Below, in pieces: positions 22,617-29,323 of a DNA stretch of 29,323 nucleotides; positions within the stretch are counted from its first letter, which is position 1; every line of letters starts with the position of its first letter. The notes under the pieces are model-generated. The model worked only from the letters and a program-made list of their open reading frames with translations. It was not told the DNA's origin and did no database searches. The translations under genes were made by a program, and so were the position numbers. Source of the DNA: Streptosporangium amethystogenes (GTDB lineage Bacteria; Actinomycetota; Actinomycetes; Streptosporangiales; Streptosporangiaceae); assembly GCF_000721075.1 (NCBI RefSeq), contig NZ_JOEQ01000053.1, forward strand, positions 1-29,323. The letters run 5' to 3'.

Positions 22617-23246
22617 ATGAGCGACGCGTACTCCCCCATCCCTGAGCTGAATCTGCTCAAGGAATTTCAGGACCGGCTCGAAGGCCGAGCCTACGCGCGT
22701 GACTTCAAGTTGGTCGACTACGGCAGAGAGATCAGTGGTCTTGACGATCCGGAGCTCAAGGAGCGGCTGATTTTCTTCGCCTACGCCACTGGTGCCCCTT
22801 CGTTGTACGCTCTGTGGCGGTGCGACGACCGGGAGGACCTCGCCACCCTGCCCGTAATCTTCTGCGGAGACGAGGGTGAGATCTTCATCGAGGCGCCCAA
22901 CCTGCGTGATCTGTTGCGGGTTCTCACTCTCGACGGCACCCACATCGACGGTATCGAACTTGAGGAGGAGGATCACACCGACGGCCACCGCGAGTATCTC
23001 GCCTGGCTGGACGAGCACTTCGGGCTGAAGCCGGTCCAGGACCCCGCCCCGATCCACAAGACGGCCTTCGAGCAGTACGGCCGGTCTTTCGCCGAATGGT
23101 GGCTGCGGCGCGAACCGGACTACGCCTCCCTTGCGGAAATGCTCCAGGAACTGGCCTGCCGGTGGCGGCTCGGCTCAACTCCGGACGGTCCGTGTTCCGG
23201 GTGTGGGGTTTCGGGGTGTGAGGTCGAGTGGGGCAGATCCCTGTAG
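22617..23246 (+). CDS. Cargo gene: acidic protein, possibly SUKH/SMI1-KNR4-like
   Basis: 209 aa, acidic, no signal or membrane segment. The central part (SLYALWRCDD, LATLPVIFCGDEGEIFIEAP, NLRDLLRVLTLD) recalls SUKH-superfamily proteins, many of which are immunity proteins of toxin systems; this is a weak resemblance. The last 30 residues (RWRLGSTPDGPCSGCG onward) look unlike the rest and may be read-through after a truncation. GGAGG (22608-22612) precedes ATG by 4 nt. Third-position GC is visibly lower than in neighbouring genes, suggesting transfer. Convergent with the transposase and ending 12 bp before the internal right-end core, it sits within the predicted mobile unit. Its role there is unknown. 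Confidence 0.75.
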   Translation: MSDAYSPIPELNLLKEFQDRLEGRAYARDFKLVDYGREISGLDDPELKERLIFFAYATGAPSLYALWRCDDREDLATLPVIFCGDEGEIFIEAPNLRDLLRVLTLDGTHIDGIELEEEDHTDGHREYLAWLDEHFGLKPVQDPAPIHKTAFEQYGRSFAEWWLRREPDYASLAEMLQELACRWRLGSTPDGPCSGCGVSGCEVEWGRSL

Positions 23247-23257
23247 CGCGGATAGCA

Positions 23258-23280
23258 AGGTCATAGGTGGTGCCAAGACG
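23258..23280 (-). repeat. Internal (proximal) right-end-like sequence of IS110
   Basis: Exactly 21 nt after the transposase stop is a CT core (plus strand AG, 23258-23259), the same spacing as at the distal end. The terminal bases on the element strand are CCTATGAC-CT, unlike the distal GATCGGATGT-CT, and the bridge RNA has no guide matching them. The flank beyond (TGCTATCCGCGC) does not belong to the tRNA. Confidence 0.6.
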
Positions 23281-24507
23281 TCAAGCCGCGGCTTCCAGGC
23301 GCGGCGGGAAGGCTACGTGCTCGTCGTAGATCTTGCGGCTCTGCAGGCAGTGGAACAGGCAGCCGAGCATCCGGTTGAAAGTGTTGCGCAGTGCGCTGGA
23401 GTGCCGGTCGCCTTCGGCGCGCCGGTAGTCGTAGTGGGCTCTGGGGCCTGGTGCTCGTAGGGAGGCGAAGGACCACACGTAGCCGACGGCGGCCAGGCGC
23501 TGGTTTTTGACCTTGCGGTGGTGGACGACCAGGCTCTTGCCCGAGGCGCGGGTGATCGGCGCCGAACCGGCGTACGCCTTGAGCGCGCGAGCGTCGGCGA
23601 AGCGGGTGCGGTCGTCGCCGAGCTCGGCGAGCACGCGGGCGCCGGTCAGGTCAGCAAGGCCCGGGAAGCTGGTGATGATGGCCGCGTCCGGGTGCCGGCC
23701 GAAGGCCTCGCCGGTGGCCTCGGCGAGGTCGTCGGCGGCGCGGCAGGCGGCGTCCAGTTGCAGCAGCAGGGCCTGGGCCTGGCGGCCGAGGGCTTCCTCA
23801 ACCAACGGGAGCCGGCGCAGCTGCTCTTCGCGGAAGATCGCCTGCAGCCGGTCGATCCAGGTCTCGATGTTGCGCTGGCGACCTGAGCCGCGTAGCAGGG
23901 CGTGCAGTCGGCGAAAGGTGAGTTTGGCGGCCGCGCCCGGGGTGGGCGCCGCCTGCAGGATGGTGCGGGCCTCGCGGGAGGTCAGGCCGATGTTCTTGAC
24001 GTGGAAGGCCTTCAACGCTGCGGGAAAGTACTCGCGCAGCAGCGACCGGAGCTGGTTGGCCAGTTGCTGGCGGTTCCAGACCGCGTCCTGCTGGGCGCGG
24101 GCCAGCACGGCGATCGCCTGGACCAGCTCGGAGTCATCCGGCAGCGGCCGGTGGTGGGCAGCGTCGACCCGCAGGATGTTGGCCAAGGTCATGGCGTCGG
24201 CGTGGTCGGACTTGGCCCGCGCCACGCTGTGGCGTTCGCGGTAACGGGCCACCGACAACGGGTTGATCGCGTATACCTTCCGGCCGGTGGCGCGCAGGCA
24301 CGACACCAGCAGGCCACGGCCGGTCTCGATCGCCACTGGGATCGGATCGTCCGGGCGGTCGCCGTGTTCGGCCAGCAATTCGACCAGGATCCGCCAGCCC
24401 TGGGCGTCGTCGCTGACGCGTCGTTTGGCCAGCAGCTTGCCGTCTTCGTCGATCAGGGCGATGTCGTGGTGTTTCTCGCTCCAGTCGATTCCGCATGTCA
24501 CCGTCAC
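23281..24507 (-). CDS. IS110-family DEDD recombinase/transposase
   Basis: 408 aa. The N-terminal RuvC-like domain shows the DEDD set: D8 (CGIDWSEKHHD), E61 (VAIETGRG), D101 and D104 (KSDHADAMTL). A coiled helical middle follows, then the transposase_20 domain: IITSFPGLADLTGARVLAEL, DARALKAYAGSAPITRASGK, with the serine of the A-S-G motif near S322 as likely nucleophile. Length is normal for the family. GTG 24507 has AAGGAG 5-6 nt upstream and the usual start just before the first catalytic Asp; a longer frame to 24561 lacks a ribosome site. Apparently intact. The 436 bp upstream up to the left end encode the candidate bridge RNA. Confidence 0.93.
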   Translation of the reverse strand: MTVTCGIDWSEKHHDIALIDEDGKLLAKRRVSDDAQGWRILVELLAEHGDRPDDPIPVAIETGRGLLVSCLRATGRKVYAINPLSVARYRERHSVARAKSDHADAMTLANILRVDAAHHRPLPDDSELVQAIAVLARAQQDAVWNRQQLANQLRSLLREYFPAALKAFHVKNIGLTSREARTILQAAPTPGAAAKLTFRRLHALLRGSGRQRNIETWIDRLQAIFREEQLRRLPLVEEALGRQAQALLLQLDAACRAADDLAEATGEAFGRHPDAAIITSFPGLADLTGARVLAELGDDRTRFADARALKAYAGSAPITRASGKSLVVHHRKVKNQRLAAVGYVWSFASLRAPGPRAHYDYRRAEGDRHSSALRNTFNRMLGCLFHCLQSRKIYDEHVAFPPRLEAAA

Positions 24508-24544
24508 CGGCGTCTCCTTCGTCGGTAGTTGGCCCAGGTGAGCC

Positions 24545-24930
24545 GCGCAGGGGCACGCCACGCCCTAATGAGAGAGCTCGGCGGCTCGACATCCGATCAG
24601 CGGTTCGTGGCCCCAGCCGGCCGCAGGCCCGCGCTCTGCGCAAGGGCTCGGTGGCCCTGGTGAATACGAGCGGTGTCTCCTGCGGCTGGCTCATGTCACG
24701 ATCCTGGCGAAAAGGTATGGCTGGCGGGTGGTGATCGAGAGGGACCGAGGCGCACGGTCTTAGCAGAGGACTCGCGGTCCGGTATCAGCACAGGCGTTCA
24801 CTCGGCCCCCGCCGACCACCACTCGCCGGTCGCTCATCCTCACCGTGTACGGCCTGCGATGAGAAGTCCAAGCTCCAGTTCGAATCGAGACGTCAGCGGG
24901 ATGAGCTCCCGAGTCGGGAAACTCGGGGTC
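24545..24930 (-). ncRNA. Candidate IS110 bridge RNA
   Basis: Lies between the left end and the transposase start, the IS110-group position. In 5' to 3' order on the minus strand: hairpin CCCGAGT/ACTCGGG (24927-24908). Target loop closed by GCTCATCC/GGATGAGC (24906-24899 with 24839-24832), containing GATTCGAAC (24886-24878) and TCGCAG (24859-24854). These pair with the left and right tRNA target halves, 9/9 and 6/6 with one wobble each. Donor loop closed by GCCACG/CGTGGC (24611-24606 with 24562-24557), with inner stem GAGC/GCTC, containing GATCGGATGTC (24598-24588), identical to the distal right end, and TCATTAG (24571-24565), complementary to the left end including the core. About 210 nt separate the two loops, longer than in IS621; ends are approximate. 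Confidence 0.8.
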
Positions 24931-24945
24931 GTACAAAGTCATTAG

Positions 24946-24966
24946 GTTCGAGTCCTGCCGTTCCGA
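24946..24966 (+). pseudogene. tRNA-Pro(AGG)-like gene, 3' part
   Basis: G (24946) completes the T stem begun at 22297. Then T loop TTCGAGT (24947-24953), CCTGC (24954-24958), acceptor CGTTCCG (24959-24965) and discriminator A (24966). CGTTCCG is the exact complement of CGGAACG at 22249-22255. No CCA encoded. Confidence 0.85.
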
Positions 24967-24969
24967 CGA

Positions 24970-25018
24970 CACCGTGTCACCCCGACAGGGACGAACCGGG
25001 CGATATGGGGACACGGTG
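24970..25018 (+). repeat. 9-bp inverted repeat after the split tRNA
   Basis: CACCGTGTC (24970-24978) and GACACGGTG (25010-25018), 31-nt spacing, starting 3 nt after the tRNA 3' end. It mirrors the hairpin just before the 5' half and was probably a terminator or processing signal of the uninterrupted tRNA. Confidence 0.5.
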
Positions 25019-25107
25019 ACCGTCGCCGGGAGGCGGGCACCACGGCGGCGCAGCACGGTGGTGCGGCGCCGAACACGGCACCACCGGCGCGCCGCCCGGC
25101 GCGCCCG

Positions 25108-25180
25108 GCCGCTCTGGCCCAACGGCAGAGGCGCCGCGCTCAGAACGCGGATGTTCAGGGTTCGAATCCCTGGGGCGGCA
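25108..25180 (+). tRNA. tRNA with CAG anticodon but class I shape
   Basis: Acceptor GCCGCTC (25108-25114) pairs with GGGCGGC (25173-25179, one wobble), discriminator A. TG at 8-9. D stem GCC/GGC. Anticodon stem CCGCG/CGCGG with loop CTCAGAA, anticodon CAG (25141-25143), nominally leucine. Variable region ATGTT, only 5 nt. T stem CAGGG/CCCTG with loop TTCGAAT. Genuine bacterial tRNA-Leu has a long variable arm, so this is an atypical tRNA whose charging is uncertain. The stretch 25019-25107 is GC-rich repeats without a gene. Confidence 0.75.
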
Positions 25181-25211
25181 CGCGATACGACGCCGGGGAC
25201 GGCAGGGGTGA

Positions 25212-25727
25212 CTATCCGCCGCTCCGCCAGGGCAGCAGGACCGGTTCGGCGGGAAGGTCTCCGGCCAGCAGGCCGGGCAGCAGGACCGGCAGGTCGACGG
25301 GGAAGACCGGCTCCCGGGTGGTCAGGAACTCCCGGTGCGGCCACCAGCGGTGCGCCGAGATCTGTGAGCGCTCCAGTTCCTCCTGCCCCGAGACGTCGAC
25401 CGTGTGGCCGGCGACGCGCAGGAAGAAGAACGAGTCGGTCGCCTCGACCAGGACGTCGCCGAACTCGGCGAGGCCGGAGGTGCGGGCCACGACGGGCCCC
25501 AGCCGCTCCTCCGCGACGTCCAGCCCGGTCTCCTCGCGCAACTCGCGGACCGCGGCGGCGGCCAGGCTCTCCCCCTCGTGCACCCCTCCACCCGGGGTGA
25601 CCCAGAAGTGCTCGGCGGACCAGTGCGCGGGAGCCCGGAACCGGAACAGCAGGAGGCGGTCGTCGGCGTCGACCAGCAGGACCCGGGCGCTGGGGCGGGA
25701 GATCGGGGCAGCCACCTTTCCGATCAT
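25212..25727 (-). CDS. NUDIX hydrolase
   Basis: 171 aa with a complete NUDIX box: G-x5-E-x7-REUxEExGU read as GVHEGESLAAAAVRELREET plus GLDV. The segment before it (FWVTPGGG) and the C-terminal HRWWPHREFL fit the MutT-like group that hydrolyses nucleoside diphosphates linked to other moieties. ATG 25727 has GGGAGG 5-6 nt upstream; upstream codons in frame look non-coding. The specific substrate cannot be told. Faces the tRNA array, with 31 bp between its stop and the tRNA end. Confidence 0.88.
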   Translation of the reverse strand: MIGKVAAPISRPSARVLLVDADDRLLLFRFRAPAHWSAEHFWVTPGGGVHEGESLAAAAVRELREETGLDVAEERLGPVVARTSGLAEFGDVLVEATDSFFFLRVAGHTVDVSGQEELERSQISAHRWWPHREFLTTREPVFPVDLPVLLPGLLAGDLPAEPVLLPWRSGG

Positions 25728-25831
25728 AGGAGCCTCCCGCCCTCGGGGCGTTCGAACACGGAAGCCGCCACCGGCGATCGACGGCCGGGGCACCCGCTCG
25801 TTTCGCACAGCGGCGAGAGCCGGTGATCGGG

Positions 25832-25914
25832 CGTCAAGCGGTCGTCAAGGTATGCCGGGCCCCGCGTGGGGGAGGCGTCAAGCCTGGGTGCCTGGGCGTA
25901 TGGAAACCGTCAAG
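25832..25914 (+). promoter_or_regulatory. Four phased CGTCAAG boxes in the kdp promoter region
   Basis: CGTCAAG at 25832-25838, 25843-25849, 25876-25882 and 25908-25914; start-to-start distances are 11, 33 and 32 bp, about whole helical turns. A TATGGA (25899-25904) could be a -10, with box 3 in the -35 position. Direct repeats of about 11 bp are typical of OmpR/PhoB-family regulators such as KdpE. Further down are hairpins AAAGC/GCTTT (25932-25944) and CCGCCC/GGGCGG (25958-25972). The remainder of 25728-26006 has no gene. Confidence 0.55.
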
Positions 25915-26006
25915 AGGCGCAATAGGCGCGAAAAGCAGCGCTTTCCTTGCATGTGCCCCGCCCGTCGGGCGGTGGTGAGAACAAATCCCGGATGCGAGGA
26001 GTGGGG

Positions 26007-26090
26007 ATGACAGACGTCATCTTCGTCGCCCTGACGATCGCGGTCTTCGCGATCCTCGGGCTGGTCGTCAAGGCGGTGGAACGGCTGTGA
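26007..26090 (+). CDS. 27-aa membrane micropeptide ahead of kdpF
   Basis: ATG 26007 is preceded by a purine-rich GAGGAG. The peptide begins [19 protein letters not shown] and ends VVKAVERL: one membrane helix with a charged C-terminal tail, the same design as KdpF. It overlaps the kdpF start by 4 bp (GTGA), so it is translated with the pump genes. Likely a small accessory subunit or stabiliser of the Kdp complex; function is inferred from position only. Confidence 0.7.
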   Translation: MTDVIFVALTIAVFAILGLVVKAVERL

Positions 26091-26176
26091 GTACCGTCAA
26101 CGCGGCCGGTCTGGTCGTGGTCGTCGGCCTGGTGGTCTTCATGGTCGTGGCCCTGCTCTTCCCGGAGCGCTTCTGA
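26087..26176 (+). CDS. kdpF: K+-transporting ATPase small subunit KdpF
   Basis: 29 aa, starting GTG 26087. A single membrane helix ([18 protein letters not shown]) followed by FPERF, matching the KdpF pattern that ends in (R/F)PERF. KdpF stabilises the KdpFABC complex in the membrane. Its stop overlaps the kdpA start by one base (TGATG). Confidence 0.88.
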   Translation: MSTVNAAGLVVVVGLVVFMVVALLFPERF

Positions 26177-27837
26177 TGACGTCGACCACGGCGGGAATCC
26201 TGTTCGTCGGATCCCTCGTCGTCGCCCTCGCGGTGGTCCACAGGCCGCTGGGCGACTACATGTACCGCGTCTACCACGACACCGGGCACCTCGCCCCCGA
26301 GCGGATGGTCTACCGGTTCGCCGGCGTCCGGCCGGACGCCGAGCAGCGGTGGGGGCTCTACGCCCGTAGCCTGCTGGCGTTCTCGGCGGTCTCCGTCCTT
26401 TTCCTCTACGGGCTGCAGCGGCTGCAGGACAGGCTGTTCCTGTCGCTGGGCCGACCGCCGGTGACCGGCCACGTCGCGTGGAACACCGCGGTCAGCTTTG
26501 TCACCAACACCAACTGGCAGTCCTACTCCGGTGAGTCCACCATGGGCCACCTGGTGCAGATGTCCGGCCTGGCGGTGCAGAACTTCGTGTCCGCCGCGGT
26601 GGGCATGGCGGTGGCGATCGCCCTGGTCCGCGGCCTCGCCCGCCAGAAGACCGAGGAACTGGGCAACTTCTGGGTGGACCTGGTCCGCGGAACCCTGCGC
26701 ATCCTGCTGCCGATCGCCCTCGTCGGCGCGGTCGTGCTGCTGGCGGGCGGACTGGTGCAGAACCTCGCCTCCCCGCACGAGGTGACCACCCTGACCGGCG
26801 GCACCCAGGCGATCACCGGCGGCCCGGTGGCCAGCCAGGAGATCATCAAGGAGTTGGGCAACAACGGCGGCGGGTTCTACAACACGAACTCGGCGCACCC
26901 CTTCGAGAACGCCACGAGCCGGACCAACTGGGTGGAGATCTTCGCGATCCTCCTGATCCCCTTCGCGCTGCCCCGCACCTTCGGCCGCATGGTCGGCGAC
27001 CGGCGGCAGGGCTACGCGATCGTCGCGGTCATGGGGATCCTGGCACTGACCGGGGTCGCGCTGCTCGCCGGGCTGGAGACCGCCCACGGCGGTACGGTCC
27101 CGCAGGCGGTGGGCGCCGCGCTGGAGGGCAAGGAGATGCGCTTCGGCGTGCCGGACTCCGCCGCCTTCGCCGCCACCACCACCCTGACCTCGACCGGCGC
27201 GGTGAACTCCGCCCACGACTCGTTCACCGCGCTCGGCGGCATGATCACGATGTTCAACATGATGCTGGGCGAGGTCGCCCCCGGCGGCGCCGGCGCGGGT
27301 CTGTACGGCATGCTCGTCCTCGCGGTGATCACGGTCTTCGTGGCCGGGCTCATGGTCGGCCGTACCCCCGAGTACCTGGGCAAGCGGATCGGCTCCCGCG
27401 AGATCAAGTTCGCCGCGATGTACTTCCTGGTCACGCCGGTGCTGGTGCTGACCGGTACGGCACTGGCGATGGGTTCGGCCGAGCAGCGGGCCGGCATGCT
27501 CAACAGCGGCCCGCACGGCTTCTCCGAGGTGCTGTACGCCTTCACCAGCGCGGCCAACAACAACGGCTCCGCGTTCGGCGGCCTCACCGCCAACACGCCG
27601 TGGTACGACGTGGTGCTCGGTCTGTGCATGGTGCTCGGCCGGTTCCTGCCGATCATCTTCGTACTCGCGCTGGCCGGTTCCCTGGCCGTGCAGGCGCCGG
27701 TGCCCGTCTCGGCGGGCACCCTGCCCACCTACCGGCCGCAGTTCGTCGGCATGCTCGTCGGCGTGACGGTGATCCTCGTCGGGCTGACCTTCCTGCCCGC
27801 CCTGGCACTCGGCCCGCTCGCGGAGGGAATCCAGTGA
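26176..27837 (+). CDS. kdpA: K+-transporting ATPase subunit A (KdpA)
   Basis: 553-aa integral membrane channel-like subunit that selects K+ for the KdpFABC pump. The four pore-loop filter regions are visible: [42 protein letters not shown] and [13 protein letters not shown]. Length is normal (about 550-560). Starts one base inside the kdpF stop and overlaps kdpB by one base (TGATG), so the operon is tightly coupled. Expected to be induced by low K+ or osmotic stress; the sensor genes are not in this window. Confidence 0.97.
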   Translation: MTSTTAGILFVGSLVVALAVVHRPLGDYMYRVYHDTGHLAPERMVYRFAGVRPDAEQRWGLYARSLLAFSAVSVLFLYGLQRLQDRLFLSLGRPPVTGHVAWNTAVSFVTNTNWQSYSGESTMGHLVQMSGLAVQNFVSAAVGMAVAIALVRGLARQKTEELGNFWVDLVRGTLRILLPIALVGAVVLLAGGLVQNLASPHEVTTLTGGTQAITGGPVASQEIIKELGNNGGGFYNTNSAHPFENATSRTNWVEIFAILLIPFALPRTFGRMVGDRRQGYAIVAVMGILALTGVALLAGLETAHGGTVPQAVGAALEGKEMRFGVPDSAAFAATTTLTSTGAVNSAHDSFTALGGMITMFNMMLGEVAPGGAGAGLYGMLVLAVITVFVAGLMVGRTPEYLGKRIGSREIKFAAMYFLVTPVLVLTGTALAMGSAEQRAGMLNSGPHGFSEVLYAFTSAANNNGSAFGGLTANTPWYDVVLGLCMVLGRFLPIIFVLALAGSLAVQAPVPVSAGTLPTYRPQFVGMLVGVTVILVGLTFLPALALGPLAEGIQ

Positions 27838-29323
27838 TGTTCACCCGGACGTTCCAACTGCCGGGCCATACCCCCACCCCCGGAAACGGCAGGGTGGGCG
27901 GCGGCCTCCTCCACCCCGGGCAACTGATCACATCGCTGCCCGAGGCGCTCAGGAAGCTCAATCCGGCCACGCTCTGGCGCAACCCGGTGATGCTGATCGT
28001 CGAGATCGGCGCGGCCTTCACCACGGCGCTCGCGGTGGTGAACCCCTCGCTCTTCGCCTGGGCCACCGTCGTATGGCTCTGGCTGACCGTGCTCTTCGCC
28101 AACCTGGCCGAGGCAGTCGCCGAGGGGCGCGGCAAGGCGCAGGCGGCCACGTTGCGCGCCGCCAAGCGCGATATCACGGCGCGGCGGCTGCGTGGCCGCG
28201 ACTCCGCCGAGTGGGACGTCGTGGGGGCCCCCGAACTGCTGCGGGGAGACTTCGTCGTCGTGGAGACCGGAGAGATCATTCCAGGTGACGGCGACGTGGT
28301 CGACGGCATCGCCTCGGTGGACGAGTCGGCCATCACCGGCGAGTCGGCCCCGGTCATTCGCGAGTCGGGCGGCGACAGGTCGGCGGTGACCGGTGGTACC
28401 AAGGTGCTGAGCGACCGGATCGTCGTCCAGATCACGCAGCGGCCCGGTGAGAGCTTCATCGACCGGATGATCGCCCTGGTCGAGGGCGCCGGCCGGCAGA
28501 AGACGCCCAACGAGATCGCCCTCAACATCCTGCTGGCCGCCCTGACGATCATCTTTCTGGTCGCCACCGCGACCATGCAGCCGATGGCGATCTACGCCAA
28601 GGCCCAGAACCCCGGAGTCCCGGACTCGCCGGCCCTGACCGAGGACGGTGTCACCGGCGTCGTGCTGGTCTCGCTGCTGGTCTGCCTCATCCCGACCACC
28701 ATCGGGGCGCTGCTGTCGGCGATCGGTATCGCGGGTATGGACCGCCTGGTCCAGCGCAACGTGCTCGCGATGAGCGGCCGCGCGGTCGAGGCCGCCGGGG
28801 ACGTCAACACCCTGCTGCTGGACAAGACCGGCACCATCACGTTGGGCAACCGGCAGGCGTCGGCGCTCCTGACCGCCCCCGGAGTCTCCGCGGACGAGTT
28901 GGCGGAGGCCGCACAGCTGGCCAGCCTGGCCGACGAGACCCCCGAGGGCCGCTCCATCGTGGTCTACGCCAAGCAGGAGCACGGGCTGAGAGAGCGCCTG
29001 CCGGGAGAACTCGCCCGCGCCCAGTGGATCGGGTTCACCGCGCAGACCCGGATGAGCGGCGTCGACCTCGAAGGGCGCCAGGTCCGCAAGGGCGCCGCCA
29101 CCGCCGTGATGAAGTGGGTTCGCGACCACGGCGGCCACCCCGTCGAGGCGGTCGGGGGCATCGTCGACGCCGTCTCCGGCTCGGGGGGCACCCCGCTGGT
29201 CGTCGGTGAGATCGTCGACGGCAGGGCGCGGGTGCTGGGGGTGATTCACCTCAAGGATGTCGTCAAGCAGGGGATGCGCGAGCGGTTCGACGAGATGCGC
29301 CGGATGGGCATCCGTACCGTCAT
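27837..29323 (+). CDS. kdpB: K+-transporting ATPase subunit B (KdpB), truncated by window end
   Basis: First 495 codons of the P-type ATPase that powers the pump. Visible: actuator motif TGES (167-170), phosphorylation site DKTGT with D329, the transmembrane proline motif [14 protein letters not shown], and nucleotide-domain segments [19 protein letters not shown] and RKGAATAV (KGA motif). The N terminus has about 20 extra residues ([15 protein letters not shown]) before the first membrane helix, common in actinobacteria. Roughly 200 residues remain outside; kdpC and kdpDE are expected beyond. Confidence 0.97.
   Translation, partial: MFTRTFQLPGHTPTPGNGRVGGGLLHPGQLITSLPEALRKLNPATLWRNPVMLIVEIGAAFTTALAVVNPSLFAWATVVWLWLTVLFANLAEAVAEGRGKAQAATLRAAKRDITARRLRGRDSAEWDVVGAPELLRGDFVVVETGEIIPGDGDVVDGIASVDESAITGESAPVIRESGGDRSAVTGGTKVLSDRIVVQITQRPGESFIDRMIALVEGAGRQKTPNEIALNILLAALTIIFLVATATMQPMAIYAKAQNPGVPDSPALTEDGVTGVVLVSLLVCLIPTTIGALLSAIGIAGMDRLVQRNVLAMSGRAVEAAGDVNTLLLDKTGTITLGNRQASALLTAPGVSADELAEAAQLASLADETPEGRSIVVYAKQEHGLRERLPGELARAQWIGFTAQTRMSGVDLEGRQVRKGAATAVMKWVRDHGGHPVEAVGGIVDAVSGSGGTPLVVGEIVDGRARVLGVIHLKDVVKQGMRERFDEMRRMGIRTV

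Larger units (their letters stand above)
22301..24943 (-). mobile_element. IS110-family bridge-RNA element with cargo, inserted in tRNA T-arm
   Basis: Bounded by AG at 22299-22300 and AG at 24944-24945 (CT on the element strand), the two-base core that IS110 recombinases leave at both ends. Outside the cores the flanks rejoin into an intact tRNA. On the minus strand the order is: left end (24943), candidate bridge RNA, transposase, internal right-end-like sequence (23280-23260), cargo gene on the opposite strand, and right end (22321-22301). Donor guides in the bridge RNA match the left end and this distal right end. At about 2.64 kb it is roughly twice the size of a simple IS110 element. Confidence 0.85.

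Noticed and set aside
24134..24694. Minus-strand ATG frame upstream of and overlapping the transposase
   Set aside because: Covers the donor loop of the bridge-RNA candidate and then runs out of frame through the transposase; no recognisable protein.
24877..24892. GTTCGAATC as part of another degenerate tRNA T-arm
   Set aside because: Flanking bases cannot form a T stem and no acceptor partner exists. As a guide it pairs with the tRNA target and lies inside an 8-bp closed loop.
22301..24943. Self-splicing intron in the tRNA gene
   Set aside because: Insertion is in the T stem, not the anticodon loop, with a 2-bp core repeat and an IS110 recombinase. No group I or II intron features seen.
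23260..24943. Simple 1.7-kb IS110 element with its right end directly after the transposase
   Set aside because: The flank beyond 23258 does not belong to the tRNA and the donor guide does not match this end. Kept only as an internal right-end-like sequence.
25728..26006. c-di-AMP (ydaO) riboswitch ahead of the kdp operon
   Set aside because: The conserved ydaO sequence blocks could not be found; only short hairpins and CGTCAAG repeats are present.
1..29323. CRISPR array
   Set aside because: No regularly spaced identical repeats of 24-40 bp anywhere in the window.

Overview
The window reads as chromosomal DNA of a high-GC actinomycete. Codon third positions are almost all G or C, GTG and TTG starts are common, and many genes overlap by 4 bp (ATGA/GTGA). 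Gene content (BMP-type importer, kdpF-A-B, DUF1918, self-sufficient P450, glutathione-independent formaldehyde dehydrogenase) fits a Streptosporangium/Nonomuraea-like soil organism; that family-level guess is inference.

Layout. 1-2000: end of a YCII/DGPF protein, then a zinc formaldehyde dehydrogenase. 2007-6076 (minus): a membrane-anchored protein with two L7/L12-like domains, a 741-aa P450-reductase-ferredoxin fusion and an aryl-alcohol-type dehydrogenase. 6152-16829 (plus): aldehyde dehydrogenase, quinone-oxidoreductase-like protein, TrzN/AtzA-type amidohydrolase, flavin-reductase-fold protein, a complete BMP/ATPase/two-permease importer, a VOC protein and a SnoaL-like protein. This looks like a catabolic island: import a nucleoside- or heterocycle-like compound, remove substituents by P450 and amidohydrolase, oxidise alcohols and aldehydes, and clear formaldehyde. 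17030-18833 (minus): ArsR regulator, a 42-codon leader-like ORF, two competing hairpins and a TauD/TfdA-like dioxygenase. 18997-21478: DUF1918, aldo/keto reductase, a small CxxC protein and an HSL-type esterase.

21700-25200 is the most unusual part. A small array of odd tRNA-like genes (Gly-TCC; Pro-AGG; a CAG-anticodon tRNA without the long variable arm) is interrupted by a 2.6-kb IS110-family element. The element sits in the T-arm of the tRNA-Pro-like gene. Joining 22249-22300 to 24946-24966 restores a 73-nt cloverleaf with 7/7 acceptor and 5/5 T-stem pairs, and the 2-bp core (CT on the element's strand) is present at both ends. Upstream of the transposase is a candidate bridge RNA. One loop carries guides that pair with both sides of the tRNA target; the other carries guides that match both ends of this element. 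The guides point to the distal right end (22301), not the end directly behind the transposase (23260), so a 209-codon cargo gene lies inside the predicted mobile unit. I consider this a cargo-carrying, tRNA-targeting bridge-RNA transposon.

25212-29323: a NUDIX hydrolase, then the kdp potassium pump operon. It has a 27-codon membrane peptide ahead of kdpF and four helically phased CGTCAAG boxes upstream; kdpB runs off the window.
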